Shown: positions 56,001-63,234 of the stretch, one piece after another
Layout: the number at the start of each line of letters is the position of its first letter
Numbering within the stretch: the first letter of the stretch is position 1
Source: a virus
IMG/VR virus record: IMGVR_UViG_3300030102_005560
Span: 1-64,000 of that record
Strand: one strand, 5' to 3'
Length of the DNA: 64,000 nt
Notes under the pieces: generated by a model
The model's input: the letters and a program-made list of their open reading frames with translations, nothing else
Told to the model about the DNA's origin: nothing
The model's database searches: none
Translations under genes and position numbers: made by a program

Positions 56001-57834
56001 TGCTGGCAATGTCGGCATAGGCACTACGAGTCCTGATGCCAAACTCCATGTCGAGGGTAGTGTGTTGATTGACGCATATGAGCAAGGAGCAGGTGCAGGT
56101 TTATTCTTCCGCGAGGGATTCCTCAATACCAACCAACCCTCAATCACAGTAATAGACCATAGCGGTGCTAACCCTGACGGGCTTTGCATAGCCGCTCATG
56201 ATGGCATATCATTCAAAGTGAATGGTGGCACTGAGAGAGTAAGATTCGCCTCTGATGGTAATGTCGGGATAGGCACAACGAGTCCTTCTTCAAAGTTAGA
56301 TGTGGCAGGAACGATAGAATGCACCGGACTGAACCTACAAAACGGCAGTTTGGACTATGGTAATGGTAAGCAGCAAACAGTCGATTTGGCTGTTGGTTGG
56401 TACACGTTTGCGGTCTGCAAGGGCCGAGATGCAACCACATCGGCGCAAAGGGCGTTCGGTGAGTTCCTAATCAACGATGTAGATAGCGGTAGGCACGGCT
56501 CTTGTAGGTTGAATGCCACGCACTTCTTCGGTGCTGGAAACAGCATACAGGTCTTCGCATACAACTTCTACTCTACTGTTGTATTCACTGAATTAAGAAT
56601 AAAAGAAAGTGGCACATATGCTGGTGCGGCTTTGCAGGTCTATGTGTCGAATGCGAATAACAACCTAGAGTCTTACATGACCATGAGTGAGCAGAATCGG
56701 TCTTGGGATTTGTTAGATACGTGGCTCCCTGACAGCGATATAGTGGGCCACGATGCCATACTAGGTTATGCATCCCATAGCCAAGATTGGTCAGGATTTT
56801 CCGTAGCAGAAACGGTAGACTTGAGCGTATTTAGCGCCACCAACCAAGGTGGTATCTACACAAGTGGTGGCGTAAAGGCAGAAACTCTATTTCTCGGTAA
56901 GACTGGAACTTCAAGTGAATACAGACTTCACCCTGATTCTGCTAATTCAGTTCTTTCTACCAACTCTGACGGGTCTGATGTCACGCTTCGTGCTGACGAT
57001 GACTTGGTTCTCATTGCCGATGATGATATGATTTTCAAGAATGGAAGCGCAACCAATATGGTTCTTACTTCTGACGTTCGTTTAGGAGTAGGCACTAATG
57101 TTCCTGACCGATTGCTCGAGATAAAGGAAAGCGGAACTGGTGCCGCTATCATGCGTTTCAGAAACAGCAACACATCATACCCAGATGACACCGCCTTCGG
57201 TACCATAGAGTTCTACAACGCAGATGCTTCTGGTGAGGGCATAACTGCGAAGATAAACGCAATCTCAGATGCCTCTGGTCGAGGCGGGCAACTGCAATTC
57301 CAAACTGACGATACCGGAACAAGCCCACAGACGGCTCTCTTATTGCAAGGTGATTTGAACGCGGTGTTCGCAGGAAACGTCGCTTCTACAAGCGCCAACA
57401 ATTACAATCTCTACTGGCCTTTGTATTTCCAAAGAGACAATATGGGAACAAGCAATATAGACATGAGAATGCCTGTCGGTGGTGCTGGAACTAGCAGTCC
57501 AAACGCTATGGCTATGCCAAGAGCAGGTAAGATAATGGCTTTGACTTTACATTACTACGGAGGCACATTAAGCACTAGCAGTTCTAAGAGCGATACATGG
57601 AGAATCAGACATCACAGCGGTGGAACTGCTGATGTGACTACTGAGGATATTGTGGTAACTATGGACACTCTAGTAGCAACTTCCAATGCTAATCAGAGAG
57701 TAAAAACCATTGAGTTATCTACTCCTTTGGTGTTTGCTGCGGATGACTCAATAGGATTTAGGAGAAATGCCAATGCCGGGTCAAATTCAATACATGAAGT
57801 GGCTGCCGTAATATGGTGTCACTTTGACGTATAG
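53029..57834 (+). CDS. Tail fibre protein 3 (1601 aa) with VGIGTTSP repeats
   Basis: The N-terminal motif matches fibre 2. The shaft contains seven VGIGT-type motifs, mostly VGIGTTSPxxxLHV, plus two diverged ones. These are the usual beta-helix spacer motif of phage fibres and intramolecular-chaperone adhesins. Two or three larger beta domains interrupt it (about residues 400-540, 1105-1230), and a final 140-residue domain (MPRAGKIMALTLHYYGG) is probably the tip. From about 53.6 kb codon use moves to more T- and A-ending codons than the upstream genes, hinting at separate origin. No endosialidase-type self-cleaving chaperone was recognised. Confidence 0.85.
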   Translation: MAEENFRVRKGITVDGSGYSAIRDSLKIGYISTLTSNNTNVGGQDAQLRVSGRNDDEPGIIQLSHFDNNNFYGGTGVFTLGQIQFAMNENSNDVTTVAEIRGITSDPNTPGDFDGALKFFTSQGDGSGANLTEKMILTADGRVGIGTTGPGISLDVRTGSQYTNTYKAHLSLIDTQTAYDGSNPGGAVIFGGIDDSSGGTSWWAKIAGEKANATDDNRSGILNFYTREEGGNPTQRMRIKEDGQVLIGKTASVASIDRKLEVEGTIAAASGSSGGVGFHMQNSEGEFLVYTDGGALIVKDYAGSDTYPFKIEGTAQNDTLVVNTGGDVTIKDQLILGSEIIHSGDTNNKIAFGTDTQTFTTAGSARMTIEADGDIAMTEDLDVAKHFSFNTQHVGGSAGGSTGTENGANTWCKILEWDPGTNQYRDLSLTLGITAVDVGSQNQAIINVYGRSNGTNSAHTMGVKVISLISTVHLQDDSFKMITEGWGQPIELWMKKYGNYGTYNWNEIAKKLGGSTTLTYSSNSAWQSTEPVKTNGSPQATRSYGTVIEGRNPVLNLYHNQNVSQLSAGDVLSTISFRKHTTTSGNETIRIYNVQGDSGSSGASDDYHTSDLRISTRKIGTNSYFDRFTILGQEGYVGIGTMSPAVPLHVAGANNEAARFEGSGNDAFIKILEPTGSENVVLGSTGGTGFVGSASNNNFAIRANNSNKMTITPAGLVGIGTTSPTDTLHVEGNTRTDGTFLVEDQNTDFHMIKLTSADGSTDYDVGLHFQGSPNILDVTNAHGDVNLRPGSAGTLSTSYLTVKGDGDVGIGTTSPQSKLHISSGTSGDAVLILEADTDNNDETDQPFIVFEQDGGTQHSAIGSHSGSSTDNNALILSNSVGSSGIEAGMIFKTGTTSGYANAVERMRITPAGNVGIGTTSPSTSLHVSDAAEVSLSVDSSHATGSQISLDATGTGGDEWRIVSGADNAGIGGGAFGLYNVDTTSYRWMVTSAGNVGIGTTSPDAKLHVEGSVLIDAYEQGAGAGLFFREGFLNTNQPSITVIDHSGANPDGLCIAAHDGISFKVNGGTERVRFASDGNVGIGTTSPSSKLDVAGTIECTGLNLQNGSLDYGNGKQQTVDLAVGWYTFAVCKGRDATTSAQRAFGEFLINDVDSGRHGSCRLNATHFFGAGNSIQVFAYNFYSTVVFTELRIKESGTYAGAALQVYVSNANNNLESYMTMSEQNRSWDLLDTWLPDSDIVGHDAILGYASHSQDWSGFSVAETVDLSVFSATNQGGIYTSGGVKAETLFLGKTGTSSEYRLHPDSANSVLSTNSDGSDVTLRADDDLVLIADDDMIFKNGSATNMVLTSDVRLGVGTNVPDRLLEIKESGTGAAIMRFRNSNTSYPDDTAFGTIEFYNADASGEGITAKINAISDASGRGGQLQFQTDDTGTSPQTALLLQGDLNAVFAGNVASTSANNYNLYWPLYFQRDNMGTSNIDMRMPVGGAGTSSPNAMAMPRAGKIMALTLHYYGGTLSTSSSKSDTWRIRHHSGGTADVTTEDIVVTMDTLVATSNANQRVKTIELSTPLVFAADDSIGFRRNANAGSNSIHEVAAVIWCHFDV
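53455..56286 (+). repeat. Dispersed direct repeats coding VGIGTTSP
   Basis: Seven copies of a 20-24-base element (gtcggaataggcactac then gagtcc or a variant) start at about 53455, 54937, 55177, 55450, 55768, 56011 and 56263. Copies are near-identical in DNA, more so than the protein motif requires. Confidence 0.85.
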
Positions 57835-57842
57835 GTGATGTT

Positions 57843-58052
57843 ATGGATTGGGAAGAAGTAAGAGGAAAGAGAGACAGTGAACTATTGAACATGGATAAGT
57901 ATCAACTAGCGATACCATATTCACTATTGACAGATGCACAGAAGGAAGAGTTGGCTACATACAGACAGGCGCTTCTCGACCTGCCCAATGATTACGATAC
58001 TCCCGAAGAGGCAGAGGAGAACTTCCCGGAGCAACCAGACTGGATGGCTTAG
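57843..58052 (+). CDS. Fibre-associated tail assembly chaperone-like protein
   Basis: The 69-residue protein contains RDSELL, then PYSLLTDAQKEELATYRQAL and LPNDYDTPEEA with a FPEQPDW end. This is the pattern of the phage tail assembly chaperone family found directly after fibre genes (Phage_tail_APC type). It probably helps fold or attach fibres. The GGTGATGTT upstream of the ATG is the ribosome site. It is the last gene of the plus-strand block. Confidence 0.78.
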   Translation: MDWEEVRGKRDSELLNMDKYQLAIPYSLLTDAQKEELATYRQALLDLPNDYDTPEEAEENFPEQPDWMA

Positions 58053-58065
58053 AGACCTACGGTCT
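58053..58065. terminator. Small hairpin between converging genes
   Basis: AGACC and GGTCT pair perfectly around TAC, directly after the plus-strand stop and over the minus-strand stop. There is no T tract in either direction, so terminator function is uncertain. Confidence 0.3.
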
Positions 58066-58197
58066 GAATCCTGACCATGGCCTCAGTTGATAGGTGAGGA
58101 AAGACAGAGCCAATACTAGGAACGCAGTTGCCACTGTGACGGTAGGAGGGACATCAACCGTCAAATCATCTAGGAATCGAAGGTCCATCTCTATCAT
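58057..58197 (-). CDS. 46-residue single-span membrane peptide
   Basis: The minus-strand frame from ATG at 58197 encodes a short charged N-terminus, then a hydrophobic helix (TVTVATAFLVLALSFLTYQL) of about 20 residues and a polar tail ending RP. The start lies two bases after the stop of the 97-residue gene, suggesting coupling. A lone membrane peptide near the end of a module is where a lysis factor (holin-like) might be, but that is speculation. Coding potential is supported by the tight coupling and clear membrane span. Confidence 0.5.
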   Translation of the reverse strand: MIEMDLRFLDDLTVDVPPTVTVATAFLVLALSFLTYQLRPWSGFRP

Positions 58198-58199
58198 GC

Positions 58200-58493
58200 T
58201 CAATACCCCATATCGAATTTGCTAGGCTTCTTCAACTCACGAATCTGTTGAGTGGCGAATCTAATTTTCTGTGTGCTATGGAGATGCCAAAAGGTGTCTT
58301 TCGGGACTTTGAACTCCTTCTCCACTATGCGGCATAATTCGTATCTCGATGATGTCTGTAGGTCTTCGTCTATCTTGAGACCGAGTACCTCAGAGACCTC
58401 CTCATCCGTGTACTTGACCCTCTTGTCCAACCAGACATATGCATAGCCCATCACGGTCATGAGTTTGCGAGCCATCCATCGGAACAACGCCAT
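58200..58493 (-). CDS. Hypothetical protein, 97 aa
   Basis: Unrecognised. The N-terminal 22 residues are hydrophobic/basic and might contact a membrane (LFRWMARKLMTVMGYAYVWL). The remainder is charged and helical (DEEVSEVLGLKIDEDL; STQKIRFATQQIRELK). It is between a Zn-ribbon gene and the membrane peptide on the minus strand. Confidence 0.65.
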   Translation of the reverse strand: MALFRWMARKLMTVMGYAYVWLDKRVKYTDEEVSEVLGLKIDEDLQTSSRYELCRIVEKEFKVPKDTFWHLHSTQKIRFATQQIRELKKPSKFDMGY

Positions 58494-58520
58494 GGTGCAG
58501 AATCTACACCGCCTAGTTAT

Positions 58521-58742
58521 TCAACTTTCTCCGCCGCTGGTCATTCTAGGCAACAAGTTTCTCTTCTTTTTGAATACGGAGTCCTGCCAGAAGTGCCCGC
58601 ATTTCTTGCACTGCCACAGTTGTATTCTCTTCTTTATCGCAGTGGTATCCCCGTTGTGGTATCTAGCAGTGAGACGATGTGGGACGTGAGTGTGATTGCA
58701 GTTTCTACACTTCACTTCCAACCGCTTCATCAGTCGTCCCAT
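58521..58742 (-). CDS. Zinc-ribbon protein, 73 aa
   Basis: CRNC and CKKC pairs separated by about 30 residues form a zinc ribbon. The protein is very basic, as for nucleic-acid binding. The ATG at 58742 overlaps the chaperonin stop (TGATG) and has GAGGAG upstream. Function unknown; a transcription-related role is possible. Confidence 0.7.
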   Translation of the reverse strand: MGRLMKRLEVKCRNCNHTHVPHRLTARYHNGDTTAIKKRIQLWQCKKCGHFWQDSVFKKKRNLLPRMTSGGES

Positions 58743-60238
58743 CACGCTCCTCTCTTTGCTATGACATCATCAATCTTGAGTATGGCCGTGGTGACTTCAG
58801 TGGCGCTCAGCACAGCCTGCCTGATGAGGGAGGATGGCTCTACGACGCCCGATTCATTCATTGACACTATGCCTTCGTTCTCCAAGTCCGGACCCATGTC
58901 TAGCGAGCCATCCTGAATAGCGTGTCTCAGGCTCAGTATGCAATCCAATGGGTCTTGTCCACCGTTCTCCGCTATAGTCGCAGGAATAATCTCCAGAGCC
59001 TCAGCGAATGCCTCTATCGCCATCTGTGCCCTTCCCTCTACGGTCGCTGCTTGGGAGCGCAGGTATGAGGCCATGGATGCGTATGCACTACCACCACCAG
59101 CGACTACGCCATCGCCGTTCATCACGAGTGAGACGACCCCCAATGCGTCATCGAAGCCACGCTCAATCTCATCTAGCGTCGTCGTTGTGGCACCGCGTAG
59201 CACGAGCGTGGATTGGTCTGAGTCCACCATGCCCTCTACGAATATGTAATCGACGTCGTAGTGCCTTTGCTTGTGCACCTTGCCTCTAGCAGCGCACTCG
59301 ACGTCCGAGGGCATCTGCGCTATCGGCAGACCCAGCGTGGACGAGAGGGCTTTCATGGTGCTCTCCGGTAGTCTCCTGACCACTGCGATGTCGTGCTTCT
59401 TGAGATAGGCACAGACGTGGTCAGAGGCACCATCCCTGACAAACACCACACCACCCTTGGGCAAGTGATTGGTGAGATTCTTAGCCTGTTCTAGCATGCT
59501 TTCCCTATCCGAGGACTTGAATGCGTTGTAGCCCTTCATATCCTGTAATTGGACCTGTACGTTCTGCTCTGTCTTCTCTGGCTCCAGTCCCATGTTGACC
59601 AGCAGTATGTCACACTCCATGTCCACCTCGTGCTCTATGACGTAGTCCTTGTTGACTATGGCACCGTTGAACAGATAGGAGTCCCTGAGCGAACCGCCCG
59701 GTAGACTGAGCACCCTCACCTTCTCTGCGTCTCCTGCCTTCTTGACTGCCTCCACGCAAAGTTGGGATACCGTCTCGGTCGCAGAGTCCAATGTCTTACC
59801 TGTAATAGCAGTCTTCGCTACTGACGTCAAGGTTTCATCCGAGGCGTCTCTGGACAATGAGTCCTTGAGATAATCAGTAGCCATGTGAGCGGCCTCGTTG
59901 TAACCCTTGCAGACGAGATTGGGATGCAAACCCCGATTCATCAGGTTCTCACTGTTGGTCAGTAGTTGTCCCGCTAATACCACCGTCGACGTGGTGCCAT
60001 CGTAGCACAGGCTCTCCTGCGTATGCGCACACTCGATTATCATCTTGGCGCCGGGGTGAGCAACGTCCAATTCCCTCAGTATGGTTGCTCCATCGTTGGT
60101 CACGATAGCGTTGCCGCCACCGTCTACCATCATCTTGTCCCTGCCGTTGGGCCCAAGCGTGCTCTTCACAGTGTGCACTATCGTCTTCACTGCGTTTATG
60201 TTCGTTCTCAATGCGTTTTCGTTTTCGTTTTCCGTCAT
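58742..60238 (-). CDS. Group II chaperonin (thermosome-like)
   Basis: The 498-residue product is an almost full-length archaeal-type chaperonin. It would form a two-ring folding chamber driven by ATP. ATP-site motifs are TLGPNGRDKM (27-36), NDGATIL (48-54, D49), YDGTTST (79-85, D80) and the late GGGSAYASMA. The C-terminal part has ENGGQDPLD and LKIDDVIAKRGA, typical of the family. It is about 45 residues shorter than cellular thermosomes, mainly at the N-terminus. It probably folds virion proteins, such as the giant tip or capsid. It lies one base after the exonuclease stop. Viral group II chaperonins are known from magroviruses. Confidence 0.93.
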   Translation of the reverse strand: MTENENENALRTNINAVKTIVHTVKSTLGPNGRDKMMVDGGGNAIVTNDGATILRELDVAHPGAKMIIECAHTQESLCYDGTTSTVVLAGQLLTNSENLMNRGLHPNLVCKGYNEAAHMATDYLKDSLSRDASDETLTSVAKTAITGKTLDSATETVSQLCVEAVKKAGDAEKVRVLSLPGGSLRDSYLFNGAIVNKDYVIEHEVDMECDILLVNMGLEPEKTEQNVQVQLQDMKGYNAFKSSDRESMLEQAKNLTNHLPKGGVVFVRDGASDHVCAYLKKHDIAVVRRLPESTMKALSSTLGLPIAQMPSDVECAARGKVHKQRHYDVDYIFVEGMVDSDQSTLVLRGATTTTLDEIERGFDDALGVVSLVMNGDGVVAGGGSAYASMASYLRSQAATVEGRAQMAIEAFAEALEIIPATIAENGGQDPLDCILSLRHAIQDGSLDMGPDLENEGIVSMNESGVVEPSSLIRQAVLSATEVTTAILKIDDVIAKRGA

Positions 60239-60239
60239 G

Positions 60240-60848
60240 CTACCATTCCACCTGTACTTCTACTATCTCCCCGGTTTCCAAGGAGCGTGATTTTATGATG
60301 CCGTTGTCTCTTCCCAACATGAAAAGGTCATAGGTCAATTGAGCGTCACTCAAGCAGTACTTGATGACCTCTTCGTACTTTCCCTCTGCCCAAGCCTTCG
60401 GTGCCTCTACGCTCTCCATGAGTTTGCTCTCATTGAGATTGTGCTTGGATAGGATGTTCAGGCTCGATTCCAGAGTGCCATGTGAGAGGGAGGCCTTCTG
60501 GAACATGGCCTTGGTGTCGAATACGGATTCGGTCTTCTGCATGACGTCTCCTATTGCCCAGCAATCCAGAGAGTCTCTCAGCACTGGGAAGTCGAAGTTG
60601 ATTATGTTGTGTCCCACTATCTTACCACCCTTCTCGACGAAATCGGATATGTGGTCTCCCAATGCTCTGGGGTGTAGGGGGTGGACCTCGATTCCCTCTA
60701 CTTCCACCTCTTGCTTAGAGAAGACAGTTGCCTTCTCACCATCCCACGTGGCAACCACTGATGGGTCGAAGAGGGCTTTGTTCTGCCACCCTCCTATCTC
60801 CCATGAGTAGTTGCTGGTTTCTATGTCCAGCGAGAGTATGTCGGTCAT
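60240..60848 (-). CDS. DEDD-family 3'-5' exonuclease
   Basis: The 202-residue protein has the three Exo motifs of the RNase H-fold DEDDy group: LSLDIET (D8, E10), GHNIINFD (N81, D86) and YCLSDAQ (Y164, D168). It should trim 3' ends, for proofreading or repair during viral replication. It resembles the exonuclease part of B-family polymerases, but no polymerase domain is attached. The ATG at 60848 is chosen over a TTG at 60857 because the GGAG ribosome site fits it. It lies between the ATPase and chaperonin genes. Confidence 0.82.
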   Translation of the reverse strand: MTDILSLDIETSNYSWEIGGWQNKALFDPSVVATWDGEKATVFSKQEVEVEGIEVHPLHPRALGDHISDFVEKGGKIVGHNIINFDFPVLRDSLDCWAIGDVMQKTESVFDTKAMFQKASLSHGTLESSLNILSKHNLNESKLMESVEAPKAWAEGKYEEVIKYCLSDAQLTYDLFMLGRDNGIIKSRSLETGEIVEVQVEW

Positions 60849-60864
60849 CTTACTCAACTCCGAA

Positions 60865-62256
60865 TCATGCGTCGTCTCTCAGCCTCAGGAACACAACCTT
60901 GCCGTCCTTGCCTTGGTCGAACATGCTGCTTGCCCACTTGTTGAAGTGGTTATAGGCTGTTCCCCTAGTAACCTGATTCTGATTCATGTATGTGGACATT
61001 ATGTCAGAACGCTTTCTCCAATTGTCACCTCGACCACCTAGGTCGAATGGGTTGCAAGCATCGTGAGCGGCCAGCCACCTTGCTTTCTGGTTTGCCTTCT
61101 CTGCAATCTTTGCACCAATCTCAACCTCTCCTTCAAGCCACTCTATGAGGTTGTTGAACAGGTCATACAGAATCTCCTTTGCCATGTCCACGTGTTCGTC
61201 GGTCACGACCCAAGTGTCCTCCATCAGAGCGATGTGTGTGGATAGGATGACTGTGTAGTTCTCCATTGCCGGTATGAATGATGCTACGACCTCACCTATG
61301 CCCGGTCCTAGACCAGTGAGCAAGTCGTAGTAGTCCTCTATGGCAGTGTACATAGCGGGGTAGAACGAATCATTCGCGCTTAGCATGTCACCCATGGCAT
61401 CTTGGAGCAACTCCTCCTGTTCTGGTCTGGACATGTTGTCCCACTCGACGAACTTCGTCTCAGTGACTTCCAGTACCCTGTTCCTCATTCTCTTCTCTAG
61501 GTCTTTGAAATAGTCGGTGATTTCTTCGTAACTGACTTCCATCTTTGGTATCTTCTTGAAAGCAGATTCGGACCTCTTCATACTGACATTCATCCTCCTA
61601 CCCATGCTCCAATTGGACCAGTACAGTAGAACCCTCTGGAAGATACCCTTGGTGAGCACGTATTCCTTGACGCCTGATGGAGGGTATGTGGTAATCCACA
61701 GTGATACTAGAGATTCAGTCTCTATCCTACCTGCTTTGGTGTGCTTGACGAGGATGTTGTTGTTGCTTCCGACCGGGTTGCATGCTGATTGTAAGTAGAG
61801 CACTGTCTCCTGACTGTGCTTGTTGGGGTTGAGTATGATTGAGCCTTCATCGAAGTTGAGAGCCTTGCGTCCGTTCAGGAACCCCTCCTTCTCAACGACC
61901 TCTACGTTGCCATCAGCGTCCTTGGTCTCCTCGAAGCCACCAATCAAACCTGCATCGGTCCCTGTGGTGTACAGGTCAGTTGGTATATCTATGTCCTTCA
62001 GTATGTCACCAATGAACTCCCAAGCGATTGACTTGCCAGTCCTGCTCGATTGAATCCAGAAGGCATGAACCCTAGGGTCAAGGTGAGATGCGCCCCAAGG
62101 TATTCTGACATATGGTACCGCTAGTTGTCCTTGTATGAAAAAGAAGGATAACATACCGGGTATGTCGTTGTCTATCGATGTATTACCGAAGTGTTCTAGG
62201 TACCCTCTGAAAATAGGGTTCTTCTTTACTATTGCATATTGCTCTACTTGCTTCAT
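60865..62256 (-). CDS. P-loop ATPase, putative replicative helicase
   Basis: A 463-residue ATPase with Walker A QSSRTGKS (69-76) and Walker B ALNFDEGS (132-139, D136/E137). Downstream, SLWITTYPPSG and QRVLLYW are in the place of sensor motifs. The C-terminal 60 residues (KRSDIMSTYMNQ; TAYNHFNKWASS) look like a winged helix, as at the end of MCM helicases. A replicative helicase or helicase loader is the best guess from its place among replication genes; family membership (MCM-like or DUF3987-like) is unsettled. The start follows an AT-rich promoter with an inverted repeat. Confidence 0.68.
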   Translation of the reverse strand: MKQVEQYAIVKKNPIFRGYLEHFGNTSIDNDIPGMLSFFFIQGQLAVPYVRIPWGASHLDPRVHAFWIQSSRTGKSIAWEFIGDILKDIDIPTDLYTTGTDAGLIGGFEETKDADGNVEVVEKEGFLNGRKALNFDEGSIILNPNKHSQETVLYLQSACNPVGSNNNILVKHTKAGRIETESLVSLWITTYPPSGVKEYVLTKGIFQRVLLYWSNWSMGRRMNVSMKRSESAFKKIPKMEVSYEEITDYFKDLEKRMRNRVLEVTETKFVEWDNMSRPEQEELLQDAMGDMLSANDSFYPAMYTAIEDYYDLLTGLGPGIGEVVASFIPAMENYTVILSTHIALMEDTWVVTDEHVDMAKEILYDLFNNLIEWLEGEVEIGAKIAEKANQKARWLAAHDACNPFDLGGRGDNWRKRSDIMSTYMNQNQVTRGTAYNHFNKWASSMFDQGKDGKVVFLRLRDDA

Positions 62257-62258
62257 AC

Positions 62259-62290
62259 CTGACCTGATTACTGGTCAGTATATTATAATT
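62259..62290 (-). promoter_or_regulatory. Promoter with operator-like inverted repeat for the ATPase operon
   Basis: On the minus strand, AATTATAATATA (62290-62279) is a good archaeal TATA box. Right after it lie CTGACC and GGTCAG arms (62278-62273 and 62264-62259) with an 8-base spacer. The arms cover the expected transcription start, and the ATPase ATG follows 2 bases later. This is the geometry of a repressor site that blocks initiation. The ATPase, exonuclease, chaperonin and later genes may be controlled from here. Confidence 0.5.
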
Positions 62291-62306
62291 CCTGTTATTC
62301 TAATAT

Positions 62307-63008
62307 CTATTCTATACGTTTGAACCTGCTTGCCTCTACGTGAACTGGGTTCTCGCTGGTCAAGACCTCGATGACCTTCTTCCTGCCCTTCTCGCCTAGT
62401 CCCTTCACCATCTTCAACGACTCGGGGTAGCACATCTCCTCTATTGACCCGCATTCCTTGAGAAGCCTGTCTGCCATTTGACTACCGATACCCGGCACGG
62501 TCAGTAGCATGTCCTTCCTGACGTCATTGGTGCTGACTCTCCTGATTGCCTTGGCACCGTGCGCGGATGCGGGCTTGTGCAGTTTGTTGTGCAGTTTGAC
62601 TATGAAGAGCGCTGCCTCGCTCAGGTTGGGCGTGAAGAACACCTGACAGTCGAAGTCGGACATTATCCTCGCAATCGTGCCTATCAGTTCGTTCTGCACT
62701 CTCGTGTAAGTGAGTTTCTTGCCGTTGTTCTTGCTCATGGCGATGTACTTGTCTATGCCGCCATGTATCAGGAGGAAGAAGCGCTCGTAGTTAGCGTCCA
62801 TGTTGTCCAGTTGCCTCCAGAGGTGACCGCTGTGACTGGACTGGAACAAGTCGCTGATGGACTTGGCCTCGATGCAAGCATTACCCAGCAAGTAGTCACC
62901 AACGACTAGGGTCCTCTTGCCCACTCTGAGACCGACTGACTCTGCCTTCCTTATCACCGAGTCATGCAGTGGTCCTCTCTCGTTGCTATCTATCACTAAA
63001 TCAGCCAT
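62307..63008 (-). CDS. ERCC4/XPF-type structure-specific nuclease with HhH domain
   Basis: The 233-residue product has the ERCC4 nuclease core: VIDSNERG (D7, E10), GDY (37-39) and IEAKSISD (E47, K49, D53), matching the V-D-x-E / GDY / ERK pattern. The C-terminal part holds two helix-hairpin-helix motifs (VPGIGSQMADRLL and VKGLGEKGRKKV), which bind branched DNA. It would process forks or recombination intermediates. The ATG at 63008 is chosen; an upstream GTG at 63017 is less well placed. Its start overlaps the end of the Zn-finger gene. Confidence 0.9.
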   Translation of the reverse strand: MADLVIDSNERGPLHDSVIRKAESVGLRVGKRTLVVGDYLLGNACIEAKSISDLFQSSHSGHLWRQLDNMDANYERFFLLIHGGIDKYIAMSKNNGKKLTYTRVQNELIGTIARIMSDFDCQVFFTPNLSEAALFIVKLHNKLHKPASAHGAKAIRRVSTNDVRKDMLLTVPGIGSQMADRLLKECGSIEEMCYPESLKMVKGLGEKGRKKVIEVLTSENPVHVEASRFKRIE

Positions 63009-63234
63009 TACGTTCACGCTCCGCTATTCTTTTGTGGATACCACAGTACTTGTCACAACTGTAGTTCTTTCTCAGTTTGCATCTGCTACCGTCCCTCTTG
63101 GTGTAGATGCATCTGTCCTCGTGAGAGGGGTGCTTGTAGCACTTACCACATAGTTGGCTGAACACCGCCTTTTTCCTATTCCCATTTCGGGAGGACAGTT
63201 TAGCGTTGCACTCCTTACATCTGTTGGTGAACAT
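63001..63234 (-). CDS. Small Zn-finger protein, 77 aa
   Basis: It has two putative zinc sites: CKEC with CGKC (about residues 6-32), and a later group in the order C...GSRCK...C...YCGIH. The latter pattern is common in small viral proteins. The protein is very basic. The ATG overlaps the primase stop (TGATG) and GGAGGG is the ribosome site. It is probably a nucleic-acid-binding accessory of the replication module. Confidence 0.72.
   Translation of the reverse strand: MFTNRCKECNAKLSSRNGNRKKAVFSQLCGKCYKHPSHEDRCIYTKRDGSRCKLRKNYSCDKYCGIHKRIAERERNG

Noticed and set aside
53455-57110. CRISPR-like array of short repeats
   Set aside because: Repeats are in frame, encode VGIGTTSP, and have irregular spacing from about 240 to 1480 bases.
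58053-58065. Strong bidirectional terminator
   Set aside because: The stem is only five pairs and there is no T-rich tract, so only a weak hairpin call is justified.
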